Below are positions 1 to 7,458 of a DNA stretch of 45,867 nt, one piece after another. This DNA is from CAZQKW01 sp964594075 (GTDB lineage Bacteria > Desulfobacterota > WTBG01 > CAIYCZ01): positions 1-45,867 of the forward strand of contig CAZQKW010000030.1 of NCBI GenBank assembly GCA_964594075.1. The letters are read 5' to 3'. The first letter of the stretch is position 1, and the number at the start of each line of letters is the position of its first letter. The translations under genes were made by a program, and so were the position numbers. The notes beneath the pieces were generated by a model. The model was not told where the DNA came from. It was given only the letters and a program-made list of their open reading frames with translations, and did no database searches.

Positions 1-1
1 C

Positions 2-54
2 TCTGCTTATGCCATCTCCACAATTTCTATCCCTGTTTTTTGGGGAAAGTCCTG
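2..54. repeat. Left copy of 53-bp terminal inverted repeat
   Basis: Bases 2-54 are the exact reverse complement of 45815-45867, and the match stops at the first base inside each copy. The two copies therefore face each other across the whole window. Read outward, both ends enter the same element beginning CAGGACTTTCCCC. Either the region is flanked by two inverted copies of a mobile element, or the contig simply ends where a multicopy repeat begins. No transposase is visible because the element lies outside the window. Confidence 0.9.
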
Positions 55-66
55 TAAAGTTTTCAC

Positions 67-95
67 TTGACAGAGCTGTAATGCTTGACTATATA
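67..95 (+). promoter_or_regulatory. Sigma70-type promoter of the flavoprotein operon
   Basis: A perfect -35 hexamer TTGACA (67-72) is followed after 17 bases by TATATA (90-95). This is close to the sigma70 optimum. Transcription would start near 102, about 75 bases before the chosen start of the first flavoprotein gene at 178. The promoter begins 13 bases inside the terminal repeat, so the repeat may have been inserted just upstream of it. Confidence 0.65.
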
Positions 96-108
96 TGAGT
101 ATACTCAT
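95..108. promoter_or_regulatory. 14-bp palindrome overlapping the operon promoter (possible operator)
   Basis: ATGAGTATACTCAT is a perfect palindrome that starts in the predicted -10 box and covers the predicted start point, a position typical of a repressor site. A related palindrome with the same half-sites but a longer centre (ATGAGT-ATAA-ACTCAT) lies at 21376-21391, before the two-component genes. No obvious cognate regulator is encoded next to it. Confidence 0.4.
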
Positions 109-177
109 GAAATTATGAGTTACAGTTGGTCGGAAACTGCGGTAAAAACAAAGAAAAACAACTTCTGGAGAGCATGT

Positions 178-1662
178 ATGAGCGCAACCGTTTCAACATT
201 GAACACCATGATAGAGGCGATAGCAGGCGTGGTCGGTAAGGAACAGGTAATTACTGATCCTGCAATTCTCAAACGCTATGCCTCCGATACCAGCCTTATG
301 ACCCCCCGCATGCCTGATATGGTTGTTAAGGTTAAGAACACCAGCCAGGTTCAGGGCGTGGTGAAAATTGCCAATGAAAATAATTACCCGGTCGTGCCCC
401 GCAGCTCGGGAACAGGCACGTATGGAACAGGCATACCTGCAGAAGGCGGAATGGTTCTTGATCTGTCTGGCATGAAGCGCATACCCCGCACCGATACCAG
501 AAACCGCTGGGTTCTCATTGAACCGGGCGTGACCTTCGGCGAACTCAGAGACGAACTGGCAAAACACGGTATGCAGCCGTTGAACCCGCTGCTCCCCCGA
601 AAGGATAAGTCGGTCATAACCAGCGTGCTGGAACGGGAGCCGGTGCTTACCGCTAAAACAGAGTGCGATGAACCAATCAGAACCATGGAGATTGTGTGGG
701 GAACGGGAGAGCTGTTCCGAACCGGCGCCATGGCCGTTGACACCATGCCTGCTGAAGAAATTCCCGATAAAACAAAATCCGACCTCTGCAGTGTTGGCGG
801 TCCGGGTATTGACTGGTGGCGATTGATGACCGGCTGTCAGGGCACCTTTGGCATTGTAACAATAATGAATGTCAAAATCTTTCACCAGCCGCTGATGCAG
901 AAAGTAATATTCCTACCGTTTAATTCCCTCGAAGACGCGGTCATGCCGTTTTATACCATACAGAGAAGAGAAATTGGCCATGAGTGTTTTGTGCTCAATG
1001 CCTACAACCTGGCGGCAATCTTAGCGGAAAAAGAAACCGATATTCCTGAACTCGTTGCAAAGCTGCCGGCCTGTTGCATTGTGCTTAACCTCTGGGGCGG
1101 ACAGTTTTTCCCCGAGGATCGCATTGCGTATGAAGACAAAGCAGTTGCTGAAATTGCCGACCAGTTCAAATGTTCGGTAACGCAGGGCCTTGCCGGCGTT
1201 CCCGAGGCCAGCGAACGCCTGCAAAGTATGCTCACCAGTCCCTGGCCTGGCGATGTCTACTGGAAAGAACGACAGATGGGGGGATGTCTGGACATTGTTT
1301 TTGAAAGCGGCATGGATAAAATACCCATTTACTGGAATCTGTTTAAAAATCTGGCAGGTATCAGCGGATTATCCACCAGCAACCTTGGCTTCTACATTCA
1401 GCCGCGGCAGCGGGCGCGTGTCTGCCACGTTGAATTCAATATCCCTTGCGACCCCCAGAGCGGCAGCATTGAAAAGATCAAATTTTTTCACCGCAGCGCA
1501 AGCGAAGCAGTCATGAATGCCGGAGCGTTCTTTTACCGGCCCTATTATGACTGGGCTGACATGATTTACGCTCGTTCCGGTTATACCTATGAGACCATTA
1601 AGAAGCTGAAAAAGATTATTGACCCGAACAGAACCCTCAACCCGGGACGAATAAACCTGTAA
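178..1662 (+). CDS. FAD-binding oxidoreductase, PCMH/VAO type (flavoprotein 1 of 4)
   Basis: The 494-residue product has an N-terminal PCMH-type FAD-binding domain (roughly residues 10-230). It contains the pyrophosphate-binding stretch PRSSGTGTYGTG and a nearby LDLSGMKRI strand. The C-terminal cap domain ends in DPNRTLNPGRINL, the usual end of GlcD, vanillyl-alcohol oxidase and p-cresol methylhydroxylase flavoproteins. The ATG at 178 was chosen because GGAG sits 7 bases upstream; a longer frame from 85 would start inside the promoter. The family oxidises alcohols, hydroxyacids or para-alkylphenols using FAD, but the substrate cannot be read from the sequence. It is the first gene of an operon with three more flavoproteins and an iron-sulfur partner. 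Confidence 0.8.
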   Translation: MSATVSTLNTMIEAIAGVVGKEQVITDPAILKRYASDTSLMTPRMPDMVVKVKNTSQVQGVVKIANENNYPVVPRSSGTGTYGTGIPAEGGMVLDLSGMKRIPRTDTRNRWVLIEPGVTFGELRDELAKHGMQPLNPLLPRKDKSVITSVLEREPVLTAKTECDEPIRTMEIVWGTGELFRTGAMAVDTMPAEEIPDKTKSDLCSVGGPGIDWWRLMTGCQGTFGIVTIMNVKIFHQPLMQKVIFLPFNSLEDAVMPFYTIQRREIGHECFVLNAYNLAAILAEKETDIPELVAKLPACCIVLNLWGGQFFPEDRIAYEDKAVAEIADQFKCSVTQGLAGVPEASERLQSMLTSPWPGDVYWKERQMGGCLDIVFESGMDKIPIYWNLFKNLAGISGLSTSNLGFYIQPRQRARVCHVEFNIPCDPQSGSIEKIKFFHRSASEAVMNAGAFFYRPYYDWADMIYARSGYTYETIKKLKKIIDPNRTLNPGRINL

Positions 1663-1723
1663 GCTTACGATACAGCCTGCAGAAGAGGTTGTTAAAGAAA
1701 TTCCATAGCTAAGGAGAATAACA

Positions 1724-3415
1724 ATGGCTTTTTCAGAGATAGCACTTAAGGCATTGAAAGATGTGGTTGGCGACGAATACGTCAGCGACGATCCGGTAAT
1801 CTGTCAGTCGTATTCACGCGTGCAATGGACTGCAGACGGCTGCATCCAGCGCTCGCAGTTAGGCGTGCAAATGAGGCCCCACTGTGTGGTTCTGCCTGAT
1901 TCAACCGAGGAAGTTCAGGCCATCGTTAAGCTGGCCAATCGCTATCAATTTATTTTCATTCCCCGCGGTTCAGGGATGATCAACAGCGCCTTTCCCAATC
2001 CATCCCAGGTTATGGCTTCCAAGGGTGTGATCATTATAGACCCCAAGCGGATGGACAAAATTTTGAAAGTTGACCGCAATAATATGTATATGGTGATAGA
2101 GCCCTATGTAAATTTTGCCGCCTGTCAGGCTGAGGCAATGAAAGTCGGCTGCACCATGCCGTCACCGCCCGCAGGCGCACAGGTTTCAGCGCTGGCCAAT
2201 ATTCAGTGGCACGGCGCCTATGGCAACTCATGGCTCTCCGCATTGGGCGCACACCAGTTGTTATCGTTTGAAGTAGTCCTGCCCAACGGCGAAATTCTGC
2301 GCAGCGGATCAATATCGCAGGCAGGCTCTGACGACTGGATTTGGAATGACGGGCCGGGACCGGACTTGCGGGGTTTCTTCCGCGGAGCGCAGTTCGGGCA
2401 TGCCGGCGGCATGGGTATGGTCACCAAAATTTCCACGCGTCTGTTTCCCTGGCCGGGCCCGACAGTTTTTCCAACGCAGGGAAACGGCGTTGCCAAGGAA
2501 TCGTATTTCCCGAGAGATAAAGTTAGATGGTATATGATTGATTTCCCTGATGCCATTCAGGCTTATCCGGAAAAAGAGGAAGAGCAGTTGCGCTGGGCCT
2601 GCGACCTGCAGTATGAAATTGCCCGCGCCGAGCTCGCCATTGTGGTGCAGCATAATGCCAAGCAGTTTATGTGGACGTGGGCAGCCCGCAGCAAAGAAGA
2701 ATTTCACAAGGGCGCAAACGAGGACTTTTATCCGCACGGATATAACATTGTGTGCCTTGCCGCCATTACCTCTCTGGAACAGCTTGAATACGAGGAAAAA
2801 GTATTAAAACACATTGTTTCAAAAATGGGGGGAAAATTTCTCTCCGAGGAGTCGCCTGATCCAAAAGATCGCGAACGCTATAAAGTATGGATGCGGGTTA
2901 CCAACGACTGGATCAGAACGGCCCATTCAATGCGCCTGAGCCGACCCACAGACTGTTTTCATCAGGGCACGGCATGCCTTGACTCTATTGACGCGGTGGC
3001 AGATGAGATTCTCAGAGCGAATCGCGCACAGCGAAAGATGCGCGAGGAAGGCAAGGGCAAAAATCTGCTTCCGATCAGCTTCCATGGAGGGTGGATCAGT
3101 CCCACGGAAAAAGGTTATGGCGCGCTGATGACCACCGATTTGTGGCCGGAACAGGAACCTGAGAAGGCCGCAGAGGCAATTCAGTTCCTGCTCAGTTCCC
3201 TTATGGGAATGCTGGGAGAGAAAAGCGCCGGTGCCACGGTCTGTCTGCTCGGGCCGGCCTATGATTTACTGGGACCCCAGTTCTTTAATGTGCACCTGCT
3301 GGTTAAGGCAATGAAACGCGAGTTTGACCCCAATAATGTTTCCAATCCGCCCTATGCTACCACGCCGGATGTGGTCAATCCGATGGAATTGGCTGAAATG
3401 ACCAAGGTGCTGTAA
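1724..3415 (+). CDS. FAD-binding oxidoreductase, PCMH/VAO type (flavoprotein 2 of 4)
   Basis: The 563-residue protein starts at an ATG behind AAGGAG. It opens with a conserved N-terminal segment (LKDVVGDEYVSDDP) similar to flavoproteins 1 and 4. A PCMH-type FAD domain follows, with PRGSGM at the pyrophosphate loop and the adjacent strand VIIIDPKRMDKI. A GPGPDLRGFFRGAQFGHAGGMGMVT region matches the family's GxxGIVT motif. The C-terminus (FDPNNVSNPPYATTP) departs from the usual LNPGK ending. It is longer than ordinary GlcD (about 500 residues). The paralogue order suggests duplication within the operon. Oxidation of an alcohol or phenolic substrate is inferred from family only. Confidence 0.8.
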   Translation: MAFSEIALKALKDVVGDEYVSDDPVICQSYSRVQWTADGCIQRSQLGVQMRPHCVVLPDSTEEVQAIVKLANRYQFIFIPRGSGMINSAFPNPSQVMASKGVIIIDPKRMDKILKVDRNNMYMVIEPYVNFAACQAEAMKVGCTMPSPPAGAQVSALANIQWHGAYGNSWLSALGAHQLLSFEVVLPNGEILRSGSISQAGSDDWIWNDGPGPDLRGFFRGAQFGHAGGMGMVTKISTRLFPWPGPTVFPTQGNGVAKESYFPRDKVRWYMIDFPDAIQAYPEKEEEQLRWACDLQYEIARAELAIVVQHNAKQFMWTWAARSKEEFHKGANEDFYPHGYNIVCLAAITSLEQLEYEEKVLKHIVSKMGGKFLSEESPDPKDRERYKVWMRVTNDWIRTAHSMRLSRPTDCFHQGTACLDSIDAVADEILRANRAQRKMREEGKGKNLLPISFHGGWISPTEKGYGALMTTDLWPEQEPEKAAEAIQFLLSSLMGMLGEKSAGATVCLLGPAYDLLGPQFFNVHLLVKAMKREFDPNNVSNPPYATTPDVVNPMELAEMTKVL

Positions 3416-3439
3416 TCCAATCAGTTGGAGGAATTTAAC

Positions 3440-4444
3440 ATGGCAGAAGAAAAAGGAACCATAGAAAAAATGCTGGCGGTAAAGCCGTTCAAGGTTTTTG
3501 ACAGCCATGGACACCCCGGCCTGGAGAAAAAAGGGATTCAGGATCGTCCGGGATGTTTAGACTTCTGGTGCGGCGATTCGGTGGTGGCGCGCAGCATGAT
3601 GGGCGCGCGTGCGTTTCTCGGCGACCCCAATCCGTTCAGCATTATCACCAAACCGGAACAATGCCCGAATCTTACCCCTGAAACATTTGTTCAATATATG
3701 GATATGGCGGGCGTTGAGGCAATGTGCCTGCAGTGTATTCATGGCATTACCGATCCATTCCCCGGCCATCCCAATGGCTGGAAGTGGTATGTGCCCAATG
3801 AATATGTAAAAAAGGAATTTATTGATGCATTTCCCGGCCGGTTTACCGCTGTTGGCGGCGTTCATGCACGGTTTGGCAAGCAGGCTGCGGTGGAAATGGT
3901 GATATCAGCATACGAATGCGGATTTCCGGGCATTAAAATCCATCCGCCGACCATCGGTTATCCGAATAACCCGGATTTATATCCGGCCTATGAAAAATGC
4001 CAGGAGCTGGGGCTGCATGTTCAGATTCACACCGGGGTTGAGGAACTGCCGGGAACGCGGGCGAAATATCAACACCCGGTGTATGTGGATGATGTGGCGA
4101 TGGATTTCCCAAATTTGAAGATCCTCCAACTGCATTGCGGCGTATTCAACAATCCCATGATGGGGCTGTGGAATGTCATGAAATATGACAATGTCTATAC
4201 GGACATCACCATTCCGCATCCGACGCTGATGCAGTTCAAATACTACTGGGATCTTGATCATCTGCGGTTTTTGGAATTCTTTATGCCGGACAAGGTTTTT
4301 TACGGCACCGATTTTCCACTCACGCTTCCTGTGTATCGGGCAATGGTTGACAACATTATGAATCTGCCGCTCTGCATGGAATTTAAGCACAAGCTCATGG
4401 GTGATAATTTCAGAAAATTTCTGAATTGGAAAAGCGCCGAGTAG
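3440..4444 (+). CDS. Amidohydrolase-2 family metal-dependent hydrolase or decarboxylase
   Basis: The 334-residue TIM-barrel protein belongs to the PF04909 group (ACMSD and gamma-resorcylate decarboxylase relatives). Likely metal ligands are visible: the HGH pair in FDSHGHPG near residue 24, a barrel histidine in VQIHTGVEE, another in LQLHCG, and the aspartate in FYGTDFPL. KIHPP lies near the active site. The ATG at 3440 is preceded by GGAGG at 8 bases; an upstream TTG at 3425 is less likely. Members hydrolyse amides or lactones, or remove carboxyl groups non-oxidatively from aromatic acids. Its place between flavoprotein genes suggests it acts on an oxidised intermediate of the same pathway. 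The exact reaction is unknown. Confidence 0.75.
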   Translation: MAEEKGTIEKMLAVKPFKVFDSHGHPGLEKKGIQDRPGCLDFWCGDSVVARSMMGARAFLGDPNPFSIITKPEQCPNLTPETFVQYMDMAGVEAMCLQCIHGITDPFPGHPNGWKWYVPNEYVKKEFIDAFPGRFTAVGGVHARFGKQAAVEMVISAYECGFPGIKIHPPTIGYPNNPDLYPAYEKCQELGLHVQIHTGVEELPGTRAKYQHPVYVDDVAMDFPNLKILQLHCGVFNNPMMGLWNVMKYDNVYTDITIPHPTLMQFKYYWDLDHLRFLEFFMPDKVFYGTDFPLTLPVYRAMVDNIMNLPLCMEFKHKLMGDNFRKFLNWKSAE

Positions 4445-4547
4445 TTTCCGGCGGAGAGTGAGATTGAATACGAAAGATTCGGCAAGCGGTTTTTCTAACA
4501 TGGTGCAGCGGAAACGGCATATGCAAAACATAATGTAGGGTTTCTAT

Positions 4548-4590
4548 ACACGGGTGTTCGATCCACAAAATATTGTTCGAACACCCGTGT
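4548..4590 (+). terminator. Perfect 14-bp hairpin inside the operon (attenuator or processing site)
   Basis: ACACGGGTGTTCGA (4548-4561) pairs perfectly with TCGAACACCCGTGT (4577-4590) around a 15-base loop. TATTTTC follows, which is only a weak U-tract. It lies between the amidohydrolase and the SCP2-like gene. It could reduce expression of the downstream genes or protect the upstream mRNA end. It has no tRNA fold despite a GTTCGATCC string. Confidence 0.6.
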
Positions 4591-4635
4591 TATTTTCAGG
4601 GGCCTTTTGATAACATTCAGCGATGGGAGAAACGT

Positions 4636-5025
4636 ATGGAAGTTGACAGCGGTAAATGGGAATCAGTAATGAAGGCTGATCCCGGCCTTCAGGAACGGCT
4701 CAAACGCCTCACCCTTGACGGTTATCCAGCCACAATCAAAGGAGACCTGTTGTGTCTGGCAATTAAGGGTAAAACGCCACTGGTGGTGAGCTGGAATGGC
4801 AGCGAGCTCAGTGTTGCGCGGCGGAGCGCAAAAAAGCCGTTTTTTACCTGGACGCTCAGCCAGGAAAAATTTGATGAACTGTTTTCACGGCATTGCCCGC
4901 CGATTCTGGTGGCCATGAACAACGACCAGAAAAATATCAAGGCCGGCGCCGATCATCACAACGGTTCACTGGCGGTGAGTTTCTTGGTGATGCTTCAGGA
5001 AAGCAGGGAAGGAGGTGGCAGATAA
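4636..5025 (+). CDS. Small SCP2-like (sterol carrier-type) protein
   Basis: The 129-residue soluble protein has no signal peptide. Its strand pattern (LLCLAIKGKTPLVVSWNGSE, a TWTLSQEKFDELF segment, and a closing hydrophobic helix near LAVSFLVML) resembles the SCP2 lipid-binding fold, although the similarity is weak. The ATG at 4636 has GGGAG about 6 bases upstream; a TTG at 4573 would start inside the hairpin and was rejected. Its stop overlaps the next start (TAATG at 5023-5027), so translation of the two is probably coupled. A role in binding a hydrophobic substrate for the neighbouring flavoproteins is an inference. Confidence 0.5.
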   Translation: MEVDSGKWESVMKADPGLQERLKRLTLDGYPATIKGDLLCLAIKGKTPLVVSWNGSELSVARRSAKKPFFTWTLSQEKFDELFSRHCPPILVAMNNDQKNIKAGADHHNGSLAVSFLVMLQESREGGGR

Positions 5026-6302
5026 TGAAAAGTTTTTTTACCAGTTATGAACCGGCAAAAACGGTATTTCCAACCAGCAGCGAAGAGGTGCGGGAGATTA
5101 TTCGCAGCGCAAACAAGACCAAAACGCCGCTTGTTCCAGTCAGTTCGGGAACCAATCTGCAGGATACCCACGTGCCCACTGTGCCCGGCGCCATAGCTGT
5201 TGACCTGTCCCATTTGAACCGCATCCTGTATTTTGATGCTAAAAACAGGAATGCGGTCATTGAGCCGGGTGTCACCTTTGAACAGCTTGAAAAAATCTGT
5301 GCGGCTGAGGGGCTGCGAACGTTGACCGCGATTGATGTTCCCAAATATGGATCGGTGCTCGGGACGTATCTGGAAATGATGCCGCTCTACGGTTGGCCGA
5401 AATATCATCCTTGGGAGATGCTTACCATGAAAGGCTTTCGGGCAGACGGCGAGCCGTTCGCAACCGGCCAAATGGCCATGGTTCAGGATCGTCCGGACAA
5501 GTATTCCTGGGGCGTATCCTTTGCCCAGGTCGCGCGACTCTACTGCCAGGCGCAGGGAACGCTTGGAATAATTACCGCTGCGGCAGTAACCCTGAAGAGC
5601 GCAACGCCGGAAAATCAAGTGCTATATTTTCCCTGCAAAACCATCAACGATGCGACCAGGGCGCTGAAGGTGTTCGTAGCAACAGAAGCGCTGCATGAGA
5701 TATTTGCCGTCAATAGGGTTTATTTGGCTGAGCTGTTAGGCGAAACAGCCGCTCAGGACCTGCCGGCGTGGACAGTGGTTCTGGTTATACGCGGCTTTGA
5801 AAAGGACGAGTTGTCATATAAGAAGAAAGATTTTGCGGCGCTTGCTAAACAGTTGGGCGGAGAAATTATCTCACGTTTAACGCGCTCTGCAGATAAAAAA
5901 ATTCTTGCGGAGATTTCCTGCCCCAGCGGCGATGTGCTGCATAAAAACAGCGCGTATGAGTGGATACCGATTGTGTGCATCGCGACTGCACAGCAGATCA
6001 AAGACTGCGCCGGGTTGTTTGCAAAAAATTCCGGCGCGCTGCTCATGCCGCTGCAGGCAGGCGCCTGCTTTTATTATCAACCTGATCTGCGCTGCGCGGC
6101 AAAAGATGTGCCAAAGGCGCGCAGGGCATATCTCAGCATCTGCGGCGCATTGTTGAAGGCAGGCGTAACCTTTCCCCGCCCCTCAGCCCTCATTGCCAAA
6201 CAGGTGGCAACGGCTTATAAAGACAATTTCAAACTGCTGCGGTCAATAAAAAAGGCTGTGGATCCTAATAATATCATGAATCCCGGGAAACTGGGGCTGT
6301 GA
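5025..6302 (+). CDS. FAD-binding oxidoreductase, GlcE-like (flavoprotein 3 of 4)
   Basis: At 425 residues this is the shortest of the four flavoproteins. It begins almost directly with the FAD domain (EPAKTVFPTSSEEV), has the pyrophosphate loop PVSSGTNLQDTH and ends with VDPNNIMNPGKLGL. The start at 5025 overlaps the preceding stop and has GGAGGTGG upstream; an upstream extension from 4893 is only a shadow of the preceding gene. A shorter FAD subunit next to an iron-sulfur CCG protein resembles the GlcE-GlcF arrangement of glycolate oxidase. It may therefore be the electron-transfer partner of the longer flavoproteins. Confidence 0.75.
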   Translation: MKSFFTSYEPAKTVFPTSSEEVREIIRSANKTKTPLVPVSSGTNLQDTHVPTVPGAIAVDLSHLNRILYFDAKNRNAVIEPGVTFEQLEKICAAEGLRTLTAIDVPKYGSVLGTYLEMMPLYGWPKYHPWEMLTMKGFRADGEPFATGQMAMVQDRPDKYSWGVSFAQVARLYCQAQGTLGIITAAAVTLKSATPENQVLYFPCKTINDATRALKVFVATEALHEIFAVNRVYLAELLGETAAQDLPAWTVVLVIRGFEKDELSYKKKDFAALAKQLGGEIISRLTRSADKKILAEISCPSGDVLHKNSAYEWIPIVCIATAQQIKDCAGLFAKNSGALLMPLQAGACFYYQPDLRCAAKDVPKARRAYLSICGALLKAGVTFPRPSALIAKQVATAYKDNFKLLRSIKKAVDPNNIMNPGKLGL

Positions 6303-6315
6303 GGAGGTAATAGCA

Positions 6316-7458
6316 GTGACAAAAGAACAATTGCTGGCAAAAGCATTATGTTGCAATCGCTGTGGAACCTGCCGCGGCGTGGTTCAGGATGCCGTTCCCC
6401 ATCCGGATTTCGCCACGCAATGCCCGTCAGGGATGACGCTGTTTGGCGAATATGAGCCTGCCGGTCTTATGTATCTGGCGCGCGGTATCGCGCAAGGCGA
6501 TTTGCAATGGGACATGAATCTGGCAGAGGTTTTGTATTCCTGCACGCTCTGCGGTTATTGTGAAGACTTGTGTAGCCGCGGCTACCGGCACACACCCTCT
6601 GTTTCAATTCTGGAAGAGTTGCGGCGCATCATTCCGGATAACCTGAAACCACAGGCTTTACGGAAGGCTGCGGACAGCGCATTGGTTCCGGCTAACCATA
6701 AACTTTCCGTGCTGGAAAAATATGGCATAAAAGATGTCGCAAAAGCAGGCGCTGTGGATACCATTATATTTGCTGATAACACCATTCTACATAACAGCGC
6801 CAAGCTGCGCGAAATCGGGTTTCTGTTGAAAAAAAGCGGTATAACAATCGGCTGCTTTATCACCCAGCCGTTGCCGCCTGTTGAAGAAATCCTGATAAGC
6901 GCCGGGCGGCAGGATGTGCTTGCCGGATGCATAAAGGCTATTGATGCACAATTGAAAAAATTCGGCATCAAGCGGGTGATTTGCTACAGCCCGGAGAGCC
7001 TTTCGGTGCTCAGGCGGTTTAGTGAAAGCGGCGCCATATTTGAACCCATCGCACGGGTCTATGCAGAAATGCTTAAAAAACAGGCGCCCAAAAAACTTAA
7101 AATGCCCTTGGTTACCTATCAAGACCCCTGCCATCTTGGACGTTATGCGGGTGAATATGTAGTTCCCCGCGAGGTTATTAATCGCCTTGGTCTAAACTTT
7201 AAGGAAATGTGGCGTTCGCACTCAAATTCGCTGTGCTGCGGCGCTGGTGGCGGTCTTTTGCTTACCAACCAGAAACGTGCCAGGCGCTATGCGCAGAACC
7301 GCTGGAAGGAGGCGGCGGCGACGGGCGCCAGGGTTTTAATCACTGCCTGTCCCTATTGCGCCGCAAACTTCATGCAGGGCAAGCCCAAGGATTTCAAGGT
7401 GGTGGATTTAACATCGCTTGTTGCCCAGGCTTATACCGGAAAGGAGGCTGTCCGATGA
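6316..7458 (+). CDS. Iron-sulfur CCG-domain oxidoreductase subunit (GlcF/HdrD-like)
   Basis: The 380-residue protein begins at GTG 6316 after a strong GAGGAGGT. Two N-terminal [4Fe-4S] motifs are visible: CNRCGTC with a later CP (residues 10-35), and CTLCGYCEDLC around residue 77. The C-terminal half has one complete CCG domain, with DPCHLGRY, SLCCGAGGG and TACPYC; the first CCG repeat seems degenerate. The family passes electrons between a flavoprotein partner and quinone, heterodisulfide or another carrier. Sitting between two flavoprotein genes and sharing ATGA with the next, it is the likely common electron outlet for the operon's oxidases. Confidence 0.85.
   Translation: MTKEQLLAKALCCNRCGTCRGVVQDAVPHPDFATQCPSGMTLFGEYEPAGLMYLARGIAQGDLQWDMNLAEVLYSCTLCGYCEDLCSRGYRHTPSVSILEELRRIIPDNLKPQALRKAADSALVPANHKLSVLEKYGIKDVAKAGAVDTIIFADNTILHNSAKLREIGFLLKKSGITIGCFITQPLPPVEEILISAGRQDVLAGCIKAIDAQLKKFGIKRVICYSPESLSVLRRFSESGAIFEPIARVYAEMLKKQAPKKLKMPLVTYQDPCHLGRYAGEYVVPREVINRLGLNFKEMWRSHSNSLCCGAGGGLLLTNQKRARRYAQNRWKEAAATGARVLITACPYCAANFMQGKPKDFKVVDLTSLVAQAYTGKEAVR

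Noticed and set aside
4548..4590. tRNA-like GTTCGATCC string
   Set aside because: It sits in one arm of a simple 14-bp hairpin. There is no acceptor, D-arm or anticodon arm around it.
7209..7454. Upstream extension of flavoprotein 4
   Set aside because: It is the iron-sulfur gene read in another frame. The overlapping ATGA start at 7455 explains the gene better.
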